This document shows, piece by piece, positions 1-6,211 of a DNA stretch of 11,585 nt (its first letter is position 1; each line of letters opens with the position of its first letter). The position numbers and the translations under genes were made by a program. Source of the DNA: Flavobacterium sp. (lineage in GTDB: Bacteria; Bacteroidota; Bacteroidia; Flavobacteriales; Flavobacteriaceae). The stretch is from positions 1 to 11,585 of the forward strand of contig NZ_JASLCE010000132.1 of assembly GCF_030146175.1 (NCBI RefSeq), read 5' to 3'. The notes under the pieces were generated by a model. The model saw nothing but the letters and a program-made list of their open reading frames with translations. It was not told the DNA's origin and searched no databases.

Positions 1-104
1 AACAGCTCGTTTATTTTGAAAATTTGAATATTTTAGCAAAAAAAAATCCCAATAATGAGAAATATAATGAGTATCCTGTGTTTTTTAAGCCTGCTATCCT
101 GTAA
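1..104 (+). CDS. Possible C-terminal tail of a gene entering from the left edge (partial)
   Basis: Reading from base 3, an open frame runs in from the left edge for 33 codons and stops at TAA 102-104. The visible peptide contains short stretches such as LVYFENLNIL and EYPVFFKPAIL. It has the mixed aromatic/charged composition of a real protein tail rather than a low-complexity artefact. The other two forward frames close earlier, at TGA 17-19 and TGA 25-27. It would overlap the next gene, which starts at 55, by 50 bases in a different frame, and that is long for neighbouring bacterial genes. No function can be read from 33 residues. It could also be chance openness, or the upstream half of a gene broken by slippage in the A9 run at 38-46. 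Only the sequence left of the window can decide. Confidence 0.35.
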   Translation, partial: QLVYFENLNILAKKNPNNEKYNEYPVFFKPAIL

Positions 105-1029
105 GAAAACAGAAGAAGATATCAATGTAAAATCAAAAGAAATTACTCTAAACAAAGAATGGCAGGGCGATATAGCCATCTCGGATTTGGATTTTGCCAA
201 TTCCATCTATCCAACATGCAGGGTAAGCGGGGATTTTTTCGAGCGATCCGGTGAGCAAATGGAAGCGGATAAGACGGAATGTATTTTATCGAAAATTAAG
301 TTTGATTATGAAAAATTAGAATCTGTTAAGGCTAGAGTTTCAGCTGGGAAAATAAACTCCAAAACGGAAGTTTTTATTAAAACGACTAAACCAAAACCTA
401 TTGAAGGTGCATCGCTTCCTCATCAGGCAACTTTATATGTAGAAGTTAATAACAAGGTTACCGATTCCATGATTATTTATCACAGTATAAATTTTGACAT
501 GGCTTTGGAGGTATCACAACGCTATTATTATCTTAATAAAGATATGATTTACCTATTGGATTTTTTTGAAAATGAATCCGGATCCGGGGCTAAAAAATGG
601 GCACAATATAAAATAAACACCTCCGGAAAAATCATTTTAGTAAAACAAAAAATATTTTCTCCCGAAGATTTTGATGATAGTAGAGAAGCTTCCGAAGCCG
701 AGAACGATATGGCGGAGGAAGTTGATAGGTCTTGGAACGGAAGCTATCATGCTGAAGGATCAAACGGAACCCTATTTGATATAACCATAAATTGGTTAGA
801 CGACATTTCGCTAACAATTACTGAAGATGGAATAAAGAATAGCTATCCAAATCTAAAAGCGATGAAAATGGGTGATGAGAAAATCAAAATCAATTATGAT
901 CTTTCCCTGAGTGATGAAATGGGAGTGATCTATATCAAAAAAAAGGAGAATGGTTTTTATATTTCCGGGAGCCCAATCTTTCCAATCCTTCCGGGTGCTG
1001 ATGAAATGCCTCTGGATAAAATCAGATAA
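55..1029 (+). CDS. Uncharacterised lipoprotein
   Basis: A 324-residue protein that I do not recognise. The N-terminus is a short type II signal peptide with a hydrophobic core at about residues 6-14 and a lipobox SLLSC, so Cys16 should be lipidated after cleavage. The residues after the Cys (KKTEED) are charged and acidic. This loosely resembles the Lys plus Asp/Glu surface-export signal described for Bacteroidota lipoproteins, so display on the cell surface is possible but not shown. Residues 30-200 look like mixed alpha/beta sequence, with Cys55 and Cys76 as a possible disulfide pair. An acidic linker follows at about 203-224. Residues 225-315 then form a beta-rich C-terminal module beginning WNGSYHAEG, a pattern seen in small lipocalin-like barrels; that is a guess. 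An alternative start is ATG 67. It is a lone gene, ending 42 bases before a terminator and facing the redox operon. Codon use looks more AT-rich than in the core genes to its right, consistent with an accessory gene. Confidence 0.8.
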   Translation: MRNIMSILCFLSLLSCKKTEEDINVKSKEITLNKEWQGDIAISDLDFANSIYPTCRVSGDFFERSGEQMEADKTECILSKIKFDYEKLESVKARVSAGKINSKTEVFIKTTKPKPIEGASLPHQATLYVEVNNKVTDSMIIYHSINFDMALEVSQRYYYLNKDMIYLLDFFENESGSGAKKWAQYKINTSGKIILVKQKIFSPEDFDDSREASEAENDMAEEVDRSWNGSYHAEGSNGTLFDITINWLDDISLTITEDGIKNSYPNLKAMKMGDEKIKINYDLSLSDEMGVIYIKKKENGFYISGSPIFPILPGADEMPLDKIR

Positions 1030-1070
1030 TATATTTTAGGAGTAAAGAACAGTCTTAAAACGGCATACAT

Positions 1071-1101
1071 AAAAAAACGCCTTCCTTTCGGAAAGCGTTT
1101 T
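1071..1101. terminator. Bidirectional intrinsic terminator
   Basis: A 12-position stem (1074-1085 with 1090-1101) has one C/A mismatch (1081/1094) and a 4-base loop TTTC. The A run at 1071-1077 becomes a U tract for minus-strand transcripts, and TTTTGTATT follows on the plus side. It lies between two converging genes, 42 bases after the lipoprotein stop and 25 bases after the small-protein stop at 1126. It probably ends both transcripts and is stronger for the leftward redox operon. Confidence 0.8.
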
Positions 1102-1125
1102 GTATTACAATTTGGAGCGTCGGGT

Positions 1126-1383
1126 TTATTTGTCGATCGAACCCAGAACCCGTTTCATAAAGCTGTTTAAAGCTTCTTTTTTATCGGTTCCTTCTTTTAC
1201 CATTTTGTTTACTTCCAATGCGCCATACATATTGGAGATTAGCTCTCCGATAACGTCTAGTTCTTCGTCTTTTAACGATGGAACTTCGGTTAACGCTTCC
1301 AGTACTTCGATGGTTTCGATGATATAATCCTGGTCGTTCTCTTCAATGAACTGTGTAAGTTGTTTAATTACAGGTAATTTCAT
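1126..1383 (-). CDS. Small helical protein of unknown function (DUF6952-like)
   Basis: An 85-residue soluble, acidic protein with no signal peptide, no membrane segment and no cysteine. The whole length reads as amphipathic helices: about 4-14, 19-32 (IIETIEVLEALTEV), 37-61 and 66-82. From memory it matches the small flavobacterial family annotated as DUF6952; that name is recall, not a search. The start ATG at 1383-1381 lies 2 bases after the thioredoxin stop, so translation is probably coupled. The gene is the last of the peroxiredoxin-thioredoxin operon, just before the terminator at 1071-1101. With no cysteine it cannot itself do thiol chemistry. An accessory or binding role with the upstream redox pair is an inference from position only. 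Confidence 0.8.
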   Translation of the reverse strand: MKLPVIKQLTQFIEENDQDYIIETIEVLEALTEVPSLKDEELDVIGELISNMYGALEVNKMVKEGTDKKEALNSFMKRVLGSIDK

Positions 1384-1385
1384 AA

Positions 1386-1694
1386 TTAAGCGATTTCATT
1401 TACCAATTCCGACAATACTTCTGCTTTGTTGGTTTGCGATTGGTTTACCAAGGCACCGTTAACGAAAGTAGCAAAAGTAGGCAAGTTACTCACATTAGCC
1501 AGTTTTCGCGATTCCGGAGAATTCTCGGCATCAACCAATACAAAAGTGATGTTTTCTTTTTCGGAAGCCAGTTTTTTAAATTTTGGCTTCATGATACGGC
1601 AGTTTCCACACCAGGAAGCAGAAAATTGTACTACTACTTTTTCGTTAGCATTGACCAACTCCTGTAGTTTATCTTCATTTAATTCAATTAACAT
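1386..1694 (-). CDS. Thioredoxin-like protein with CGNC active site
   Basis: A 102-residue single-domain thioredoxin fold, the usual length for the family. The active site is W28-C29-G30-N31-C32, so the classic WCGPC proline is replaced by Asn. The cis-proline is present (L71-P72-T73). The buried Asp of E. coli thioredoxin (Asp26) appears to be replaced by Gln23 in VVQFSAS. There is no signal peptide, so it should be cytosolic. It starts 18 bases after the peroxiredoxin stop on the same strand, and the likely job is to reduce that peroxiredoxin or related disulfide substrates. The changed CXXC and missing Asp suggest an altered redox potential or partner range compared with the housekeeping thioredoxin. 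It is a clear family member, but I would not call it trxA. Confidence 0.92.
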   Translation of the reverse strand: MLIELNEDKLQELVNANEKVVVQFSASWCGNCRIMKPKFKKLASEKENITFVLVDAENSPESRKLANVSNLPTFATFVNGALVNQSQTNKAEVLSELVNEIA

Positions 1695-1712
1695 AGCAAT
1701 TTTTTTTAAGAA

Positions 1713-2348
1713 TTAGTTATTTAAGTAGTTTGCAACACCTTCTCTGGTAGCAAACATCGCTTCTTTTCCTTCTTCCCAGTTAGCAGGGCAAACTTCACCT
1801 TTAGTCTGAACGTGCGTATAAGCATCGATAAGACGTAGGTACTCGTTTACGTTTCTACCAAGTGGCATATCGTTTACACTTTCGTGGAAAATTTTTCCGG
1901 TTTCATCTACTAAATAAGTAGCACGGTACGTTACATTAGAACCTTCGATAATAACCGTATCCAATTCGTCATTGTAATTAGCAGTTTCGATATCTAAAAT
2001 ACCTAAGATGTTCGCCAGGTTACGAGTCGTATCGGCTAAGATTGGGTATGTAACACCTTCGATTCCACCGTTGTTTTTTGGTGTGTTTAACCAGGCAAAG
2101 TGTACTTCGTTAGTATCACATGAAGCACCGATTACAATAGTGTTTCTTTTTTCGAATTCAGGTAAAGCTGCTTGGAAGGCGTGTAATTCAGTTGGACAAA
2201 CAAAAGTAAAGTCTTTTGGATACCAAAATAATAATACTTTTTTGTTGTTTTTAGTTGCTTCTTCAAAGATGTTGATTTTTAAATTATCACCCATTTCAGA
2301 GATAGCGTCAATTGCAATGCTTGGAAATTTTTTACCTACTAATGACAT
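1713..2348 (-). CDS. 2-Cys peroxiredoxin (AhpC/Prx1 type)
   Basis: A 211-residue cytosolic thiol peroxidase that reduces hydrogen peroxide and organic hydroperoxides. The peroxidatic site is FTFVCPTE, with Thr48 and Cys51 in the P-x3-T-x2-C motif. The resolving cysteine is Cys187 in GEVCPANW near the C-terminus, so this is a typical 2-Cys enzyme acting as a dimer or decamer. Arg142 in TYRATYLVD probably supplies the second active-site Arg. A third cysteine, Cys77 (GASCDTNEVH), is also present. The length fits the AhpC-Prx1 subfamily. It is the first gene of a leftward operon with a thioredoxin-like protein and a small unknown protein, which suggests thioredoxin-dependent recycling rather than AhpF; no ahpF is in view. 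A -7 promoter element lies about 40 bases upstream. Confidence 0.96.
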   Translation of the reverse strand: MSLVGKKFPSIAIDAISEMGDNLKINIFEEATKNNKKVLLFWYPKDFTFVCPTELHAFQAALPEFEKRNTIVIGASCDTNEVHFAWLNTPKNNGGIEGVTYPILADTTRNLANILGILDIETANYNDELDTVIIEGSNVTYRATYLVDETGKIFHESVNDMPLGRNVNEYLRLIDAYTHVQTKGEVCPANWEEGKEAMFATREGVANYLNN

Positions 2349-2388
2349 AATTTTAATGAATTTTAAAGATTATTATTTTTTTGCAGTA

Positions 2389-2396
2389 CAAAAGTA
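2389..2396 (-). promoter_or_regulatory. Likely -7 promoter element for the peroxiredoxin operon
   Basis: On the minus strand this reads TACTTTTG, an exact match to the Bacteroidota -7 consensus TANNTTTG. It would start transcription near 2382-2385 and give a leader of about 35 bases. I found no good TTG -33 box at the normal 17-23 base spacing, so an activator may be needed, as is common for peroxide-responsive peroxiredoxin genes. That last point is inference. Confidence 0.5.
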
Positions 2397-2421
2397 GCCA
2401 ATTCTTAGTGGACCTTTGTAT

Positions 2422-2532
2422 TAAGTTTGATTATTATTTTTTATTTTAATATAAATAAAATCTATCTGTATCCGTGGTTTTTACTTTATTTACCAGAGAA
2501 CCGACAATTTATAAATTGGTTTTATATATTTG
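2422..2532 (+). promoter_or_regulatory. Divergent intergenic region with candidate permease promoters
   Basis: The 267-base gap 2349-2615 is the largest non-coding stretch of the window and separates divergent operons. On the plus strand two exact TANNTTTG elements are present: TAAGTTTG at 2422-2429 (leader about 180 bases) and TATATTTG at 2525-2532 (leader about 78 bases). Neither has a clear TTG -33 box. The second sits just after a 14-base palindrome at 2505-2518. An A9 run lies at about 2545-2553. I see no coding frame, RNA gene or riboswitch in the gap. Confidence 0.4.
2505..2518. repeat. 14-base perfect palindrome, possible operator
   Basis: CAATTTATAAATTG is its own reverse complement. 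It lies 6 bases upstream of the candidate -7 box at 2525-2532, covering the place where part of the -33 region would be, so a dimeric regulator could act here. In AT-rich DNA one such palindrome per 10 kb is not surprising, so the evidence is positional only. Confidence 0.25.
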
Positions 2533-2615
2533 TTTTTATTAGCAGAAAAAAAAATTACGGTTTAATTTATTGTTAATAATCCTAAAAACTAACCGATTAC
2601 GCACAAAAATAATTT

Positions 2616-4568
2616 ATGAGTTTTTCAAATTTATTTCGAAAAAAATCCGTTGAAGACATATTAAAACAGGTAAAGCAGAATGCAGCCGATGGTCACGGAG
2701 CCTTGGGTAAGCATTTAACCACAAGAGATTTAACCGCATTTGGAATTGCAGCCATAGTAGGAGCCGGGATTTTCAGTACGATTGGAAAGGCGAGTTCCGA
2801 CGGTGGTCCGGCTGTTATCTTTTTATTCCTTTTTACGGCGCTGGCCTGTGGATTTGCTGCTTTTGCCTATGCTGAGTTTGCTTCGATGGTGCCCGTTTCG
2901 GGAAGTGCCTATACCTATTCGTATGTGGCTTTTGGCGAATTAATCGCCTGGATTATCGGTTGGGCGTTGATCATGGAATATGCGATCGGAAATATTACCG
3001 TTGCGATTTCCTGGAGTGACTATTTTACCGGATTGCTCGCAAGTGGTGGCATACACCTGCCACAATGGATACAAATGGATTACCTGACGGCTTCCAACGG
3101 TTATGCTGAAGCCACTGCACTTATGCAGGGTGGGAAGTCCTTTGAAAACCTGAGTGCTGCGTTACAGGCGGCTCATGAGGCTTGGACCACGTCACCGGTT
3201 ATCGGGTCGTTTCACTTTGTTGCTGATCTTCCTGCATTATTGATCATTATAATTATTACCTGGTTGGTATACCGCGGAATGAAAGAATCCCGTAATGCCA
3301 GTAACCTGATGGTGGTCGTTAAACTGGCGATTATTTTATTGGTTATTGCCGTGGGGGTATTTTATGTGGATACCGAAAATTGGAATCCGTTTGCACCAAA
3401 TGGCGTTAATGGAGTTTTAAAAGGTGTTTCGGCCGTTTTCTTTGCTTATATCGGATTTGATGCTATCTCAACGACTGCTGAAGAATGTAAAAATCCCCAA
3501 AGGGATTTACCACGCGGAATGATGTGGGCAATCGTGATTTGTACGATACTATATATTGTAATTGCATTGGTATTAACCGGAATGGTTAATTATAAGGAAT
3601 TGAATGTTGGCGATCCGCTCGCATTTGTATTTGAAAAACTTGACCTGAAATGGTTGTCCGGAATTATTGCTGTTAGCGCAGTTGTGGCCATGGCCAGCGT
3701 ATTGTTGGTTTTCCAAATGGGACAACCGCGTATCTGGATGAGTATGAGTCGTGATGGTTTATTGCCAAAACGTTTTTCGAAAGTACATCCGAAATATAAA
3801 ACGCCTTCTTATGCTACCATCGTAACCGGTTTTGTAGTGGCGATACCGGCTTTATTTTTAAACCTGACGATGGTAACCGATTTGTGTAGTATTGGAACCT
3901 TGTTTGCCTTTGTACTGGTTTGTGCCGGCGTTTTGGTATTACAGGATCGAAAAGACATACCACGCGGTAAATTTAAAACGCCTTATATCAATGCCAAATA
4001 TATCGCGCCGGTATTAGTGATCGTAGGTTTGGTATTGGCCTTTACGGTCAATAAAAAAGCGACAATGGATTTTATTACCAATGTTCCGCAAATTAACGAG
4101 CCATCGGCTATTGTTACGGCTTTAACCAAAGAAGAAGCCACCGGAGTATACAATCAGTTATTGCAGGGGGATAAAGCACATATTGCTAAGGAAACGCAGG
4201 ATTTGGAACACATTCTAAGTAATTATAAAGAAGAAGATGCCGGTAAATATGCAGAAATGGTTGCCGGATTACCCATAAAAGACTCGGTAAAATACGAAAG
4301 CGGACTGGCTTTATTCCAGCATAAAATTCCAATGTGGATCTTTTTTATCGTATTGATCGGATTAACCGTTTGGGCGTACAAAAAAAGTTTGTCATTAATT
4401 CCGCTTTTAGGATTGATCTGTTGTTTGTATATGATGGCGGAACTAAGCGTATGGAACTGGATTTATTTTACAATCTGGTTGTTGATCGGACTGGCTATCT
4501 ATTTTGGCTATAGTCAGAAAAACAGTAAGCTAAACTTTAATAAAATTGAGCCGAAACTAAACGATTAA
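2616..4568 (+). CDS. APC-superfamily amino acid permease (cationic amino acid transporter-like)
   Basis: A 650-residue inner-membrane transporter. The first helix carries the APC signature GAGIF (residues 49-53) after a 35-residue cytosolic N-terminus. A second hallmark, AYIGFDAISTTAEE followed by KNPQRDLPRG, lies at about 277-301, as in the YfnA/CAT cationic amino acid transporter branch. About a dozen or more hydrophobic segments are visible: roughly 40-58, 66-92, 103-140, 203-220, 231-250, 266-287, 302-323, 347-368, 397-418, 422-442, 461-478, 573-588, 592-609 and 613-632. Two parts are unusual for the roughly 460-500 residue family core: an Ala/Gly-rich loop at about 142-200, and a charged soluble segment at about 480-570 between late helices. 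The substrate cannot be assigned. It heads an apparent operon with a sugar-kinase-like gene (32-base gap) and mgsA. Confidence 0.93.
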   Translation: MSFSNLFRKKSVEDILKQVKQNAADGHGALGKHLTTRDLTAFGIAAIVGAGIFSTIGKASSDGGPAVIFLFLFTALACGFAAFAYAEFASMVPVSGSAYTYSYVAFGELIAWIIGWALIMEYAIGNITVAISWSDYFTGLLASGGIHLPQWIQMDYLTASNGYAEATALMQGGKSFENLSAALQAAHEAWTTSPVIGSFHFVADLPALLIIIIITWLVYRGMKESRNASNLMVVVKLAIILLVIAVGVFYVDTENWNPFAPNGVNGVLKGVSAVFFAYIGFDAISTTAEECKNPQRDLPRGMMWAIVICTILYIVIALVLTGMVNYKELNVGDPLAFVFEKLDLKWLSGIIAVSAVVAMASVLLVFQMGQPRIWMSMSRDGLLPKRFSKVHPKYKTPSYATIVTGFVVAIPALFLNLTMVTDLCSIGTLFAFVLVCAGVLVLQDRKDIPRGKFKTPYINAKYIAPVLVIVGLVLAFTVNKKATMDFITNVPQINEPSAIVTALTKEEATGVYNQLLQGDKAHIAKETQDLEHILSNYKEEDAGKYAEMVAGLPIKDSVKYESGLALFQHKIPMWIFFIVLIGLTVWAYKKSLSLIPLLGLICCLYMMAELSVWNWIYFTIWLLIGLAIYFGYSQKNSKLNFNKIEPKLND

Positions 4569-4600
4569 AAGGTTTTAAAAGACGAATAACACACAACAGG

Positions 4601-5446
4601 ATGAGATTAGTAGTGGATAGTGGCTCTACAAAAGCCGACTGGATTGCATTGGATGGCAATGGGAATATACAGTTTACTGTGACAACCTTAGGGTTAAACC
4701 CGGAAGTGCTGGAAAAAGAGGAAATGTTGGAACGAATGTCACAACGTTTTGATATTTCGCATAATAGAGATCTGGTTACGCATTTGTTTTTTTATGGTGC
4801 CGGTTGTGGAACCGACCGAATGAAGAATTTTCTGGCAGGGGTTTTTAGGGAATATTTTCCAAATGCGGAAGTCGTAGTCCATGAAGATACCTATGCTGCG
4901 GTATATGCTACAACACCACAAGGAGAAGAAGCAATCGTGTGTATATTAGGTACGGGATCGAATTGCAGTTATTTCGACGGAAAAGAATTGCATCAGAAAG
5001 TACAATCGTTAGGCTATATCGCTATGGATGATTGTAGCGGAAACCGTTTTGGTCGTCATCTGATTCGCGCGTATTATTTTGGTACGATGCCAAAAGAACT
5101 GGCCGAAAAATTCGAAAAAGAATACGACCTCGATCCGGATGCGATCAAACACAATTTTTATAAAGTACCGAATCCAAATGCCTATCTGGCTACTTTTGCC
5201 AAATTCCTGATTCAGCATAAAGATCATGCGTTTATTCACGAAATTGTCGTAAAAGAAATGCAGTTTTTTGTAGATCATTATATTATGCAATATGAAAACT
5301 GCAAAGAAATACCGGTGCATTTTATCGGATCGATAGCTTATTATCTGAAAAATGAACTCCAGGAAATACTTGCGAAAAGTGGATTAACGCTGGGGAATGT
5401 CTACCGAAAACCGATTGACGGATTAATTAATTATCATACGGTATAA
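4601..5446 (+). CDS. BadF/BadG-type ATPase, N-acetylglucosamine kinase-like
   Basis: A 281-residue cytosolic protein of the ASKHA (actin/sugar kinase/Hsp70) fold. Visible motifs are phosphate-1 DSGSTKADW (6-14), GAGC (67-70), phosphate-2 LGTGSN (116-121), the glycine/aspartate-rich MDDCSGNRFG (142-151), an adenosine-type motif FIGSIAY (241-247) and the C-terminal PIDGLINYH (271-279). The length is normal for the Bacteroidota branch usually annotated as BadF/BadG/BcrA/BcrD ATPase or N-acetylglucosamine kinase. The expected reaction is ATP-dependent phosphorylation of an amino sugar, for example GlcNAc recycled from the cell wall. The acyl-CoA-reductase activator role is unlikely, because those carry an Fe-S cluster-binding Cys pair that I do not see. 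It starts 32 bases after the permease and ends 6 bases before mgsA, so it is probably co-transcribed with both. Confidence 0.88.
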   Translation: MRLVVDSGSTKADWIALDGNGNIQFTVTTLGLNPEVLEKEEMLERMSQRFDISHNRDLVTHLFFYGAGCGTDRMKNFLAGVFREYFPNAEVVVHEDTYAAVYATTPQGEEAIVCILGTGSNCSYFDGKELHQKVQSLGYIAMDDCSGNRFGRHLIRAYYFGTMPKELAEKFEKEYDLDPDAIKHNFYKVPNPNAYLATFAKFLIQHKDHAFIHEIVVKEMQFFVDHYIMQYENCKEIPVHFIGSIAYYLKNELQEILAKSGLTLGNVYRKPIDGLINYHTV

Positions 5447-5452
5447 AATAAA

Positions 5453-5827
5453 ATGGAAATAGCAATAATAGCCCATGACGGGATGAAAGCCGATCTGGTT
5501 CAGTTTTTAAACAAACACAAGAGCTTTTTGAAATCGGATGAGATAGCGCTTATCGCAACCGGTACAACCGGGAGTAAAGCGGAAAATGCAGGATTTAAGG
5601 TAACGCGAATGTTGTCTGGTCCTTTGGGAGGTGATGCGCAGATTGCGGCGCGCGTGGCTGAGGGAAAATGCAATATGGTATTGTTTTTTAAAGACCCTTT
5701 AGCAAAACACCCTCATGAGGCAGATATTAACATGCTCATAAGGGTGTGTGATGTACATAATGTGCCTTTGGCAACCAATGAGGCAACTGCCGAATTATTG
5801 ATTAAGGCTATTTCTCAGCAATCATAG
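5453..5827 (+). CDS. mgsA: Methylglyoxal synthase
   Basis: A 124-residue cytosolic lyase converting dihydroxyacetone phosphate to methylglyoxal and phosphate, a bypass of lower glycolysis used when phosphate is short. Signature residues compared with E. coli MgsA are AHD (7-9), the phosphate-binding ATGTTG (35-40), SGPLGGDAQ (55-63) with catalytic Asp61 (E. coli Asp71), Asp81 in FKDPL, and His88 and Asp91 in PHEAD (E. coli His98 and Asp101). It lacks the N-terminal extension and about 20 C-terminal residues of the 152-residue E. coli enzyme, but every catalytic position is present. It starts 6 bases after the kinase stop. Its last 20 bases overlap the end of the opposing ridA-like gene, with no terminator between them. 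No glyoxalase gene is in view. Confidence 0.95.
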   Translation: MEIAIIAHDGMKADLVQFLNKHKSFLKSDEIALIATGTTGSKAENAGFKVTRMLSGPLGGDAQIAARVAEGKCNMVLFFKDPLAKHPHEADINMLIRVCDVHNVPLATNEATAELLIKAISQQS

Positions 5828-6191
5828 AGATTTCTACATTAACGTTTTTAGGCAAACAAGCCACCTGAACCGTTTCGCGTGCCGGAGCGGTTTTTTCGTT
5901 AAAATAAGCACCGTAAACGCCGTTTATTTTTGCGAAATCGTTCATGTCGCTAATAAAGATAGTCGTCTTAACAACGTTTTCAAACGACATACCAGCCGCT
6001 TCCAATACCGCTTTCATATTCTCCATAACCTGTTTGGTTTCCACTTCAATGGAAGAAGTGATCAATTCGCCGGTTTTAGGATCCAAAGCAATTTGCCCTG
6101 AGGTGTATAACGTACGGTCGTTTACCAGTACAGCCTGATTGTATGGACCGATTGGAGCCGGTGCATTTTCGGTAAAAATAATCTGTTTCAT
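5808..6191 (-). CDS. RidA family enamine/imine deaminase
   Basis: A 127-residue cytosolic protein of the YjgF/YER057c/UK114 (RidA) family, with the standard length. These proteins form trimers and hydrolyse reactive 2-aminoacrylate and other enamine/imine intermediates from PLP enzymes. Family residues are present at canonical positions: Tyr17 in IGPYNQAV, the TSGQIALDP segment (30-38), Arg105 in APARETVQVA, which binds the substrate carboxylate, and Glu120 in NVEISMIA. The intact Arg105 supports an active RidA rather than a divergent Rid subgroup. The ATG at 6191-6189 lies 20 bases after the lptD stop on the same strand, so it is probably read on the lptD transcript. Its final codons overlap the end of mgsA by 20 bases, tail to tail. 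Confidence 0.94.
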   Translation of the reverse strand: MKQIIFTENAPAPIGPYNQAVLVNDRTLYTSGQIALDPKTGELITSSIEVETKQVMENMKAVLEAAGMSFENVVKTTIFISDMNDFAKINGVYGAYFNEKTAPARETVQVACLPKNVNVEISMIAEK

Positions 6192-6211
6192 GCTATTGTG
6201 TTTTTTAATGA

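Noticed and set aside
2008..2397. 129-codon open frame on the plus strand opposite the peroxiredoxin
   Set aside because: The opposing gene has intact catalytic motifs throughout. This frame is a hydrophobic antisense reading that runs across the peroxiredoxin promoter.
5009..5320. 103-codon open frame on the minus strand inside the kinase gene
   Set aside because: The Phe/Ile-rich translation is the reverse of Lys/Glu/Asn codons, and the kinase motifs on the plus strand explain the region.
4601..5446. Annotation as an activator of benzoyl-CoA or 2-hydroxyacyl-CoA dehydratase
   Set aside because: The BadF/BcrD name suggests this, but the Fe-S-binding cysteine pattern of those activators is not seen, and the motifs fit the GlcNAc-kinase-like branch.
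5868..5896. AACCG/CGGTT hairpin followed by T6, considered as the mgsA terminator
   Set aside because: Only five pairs with a 15-base loop, and it lies within coding sequence of the opposite gene. Too weak to list as a feature, though noted in the overlap finding.
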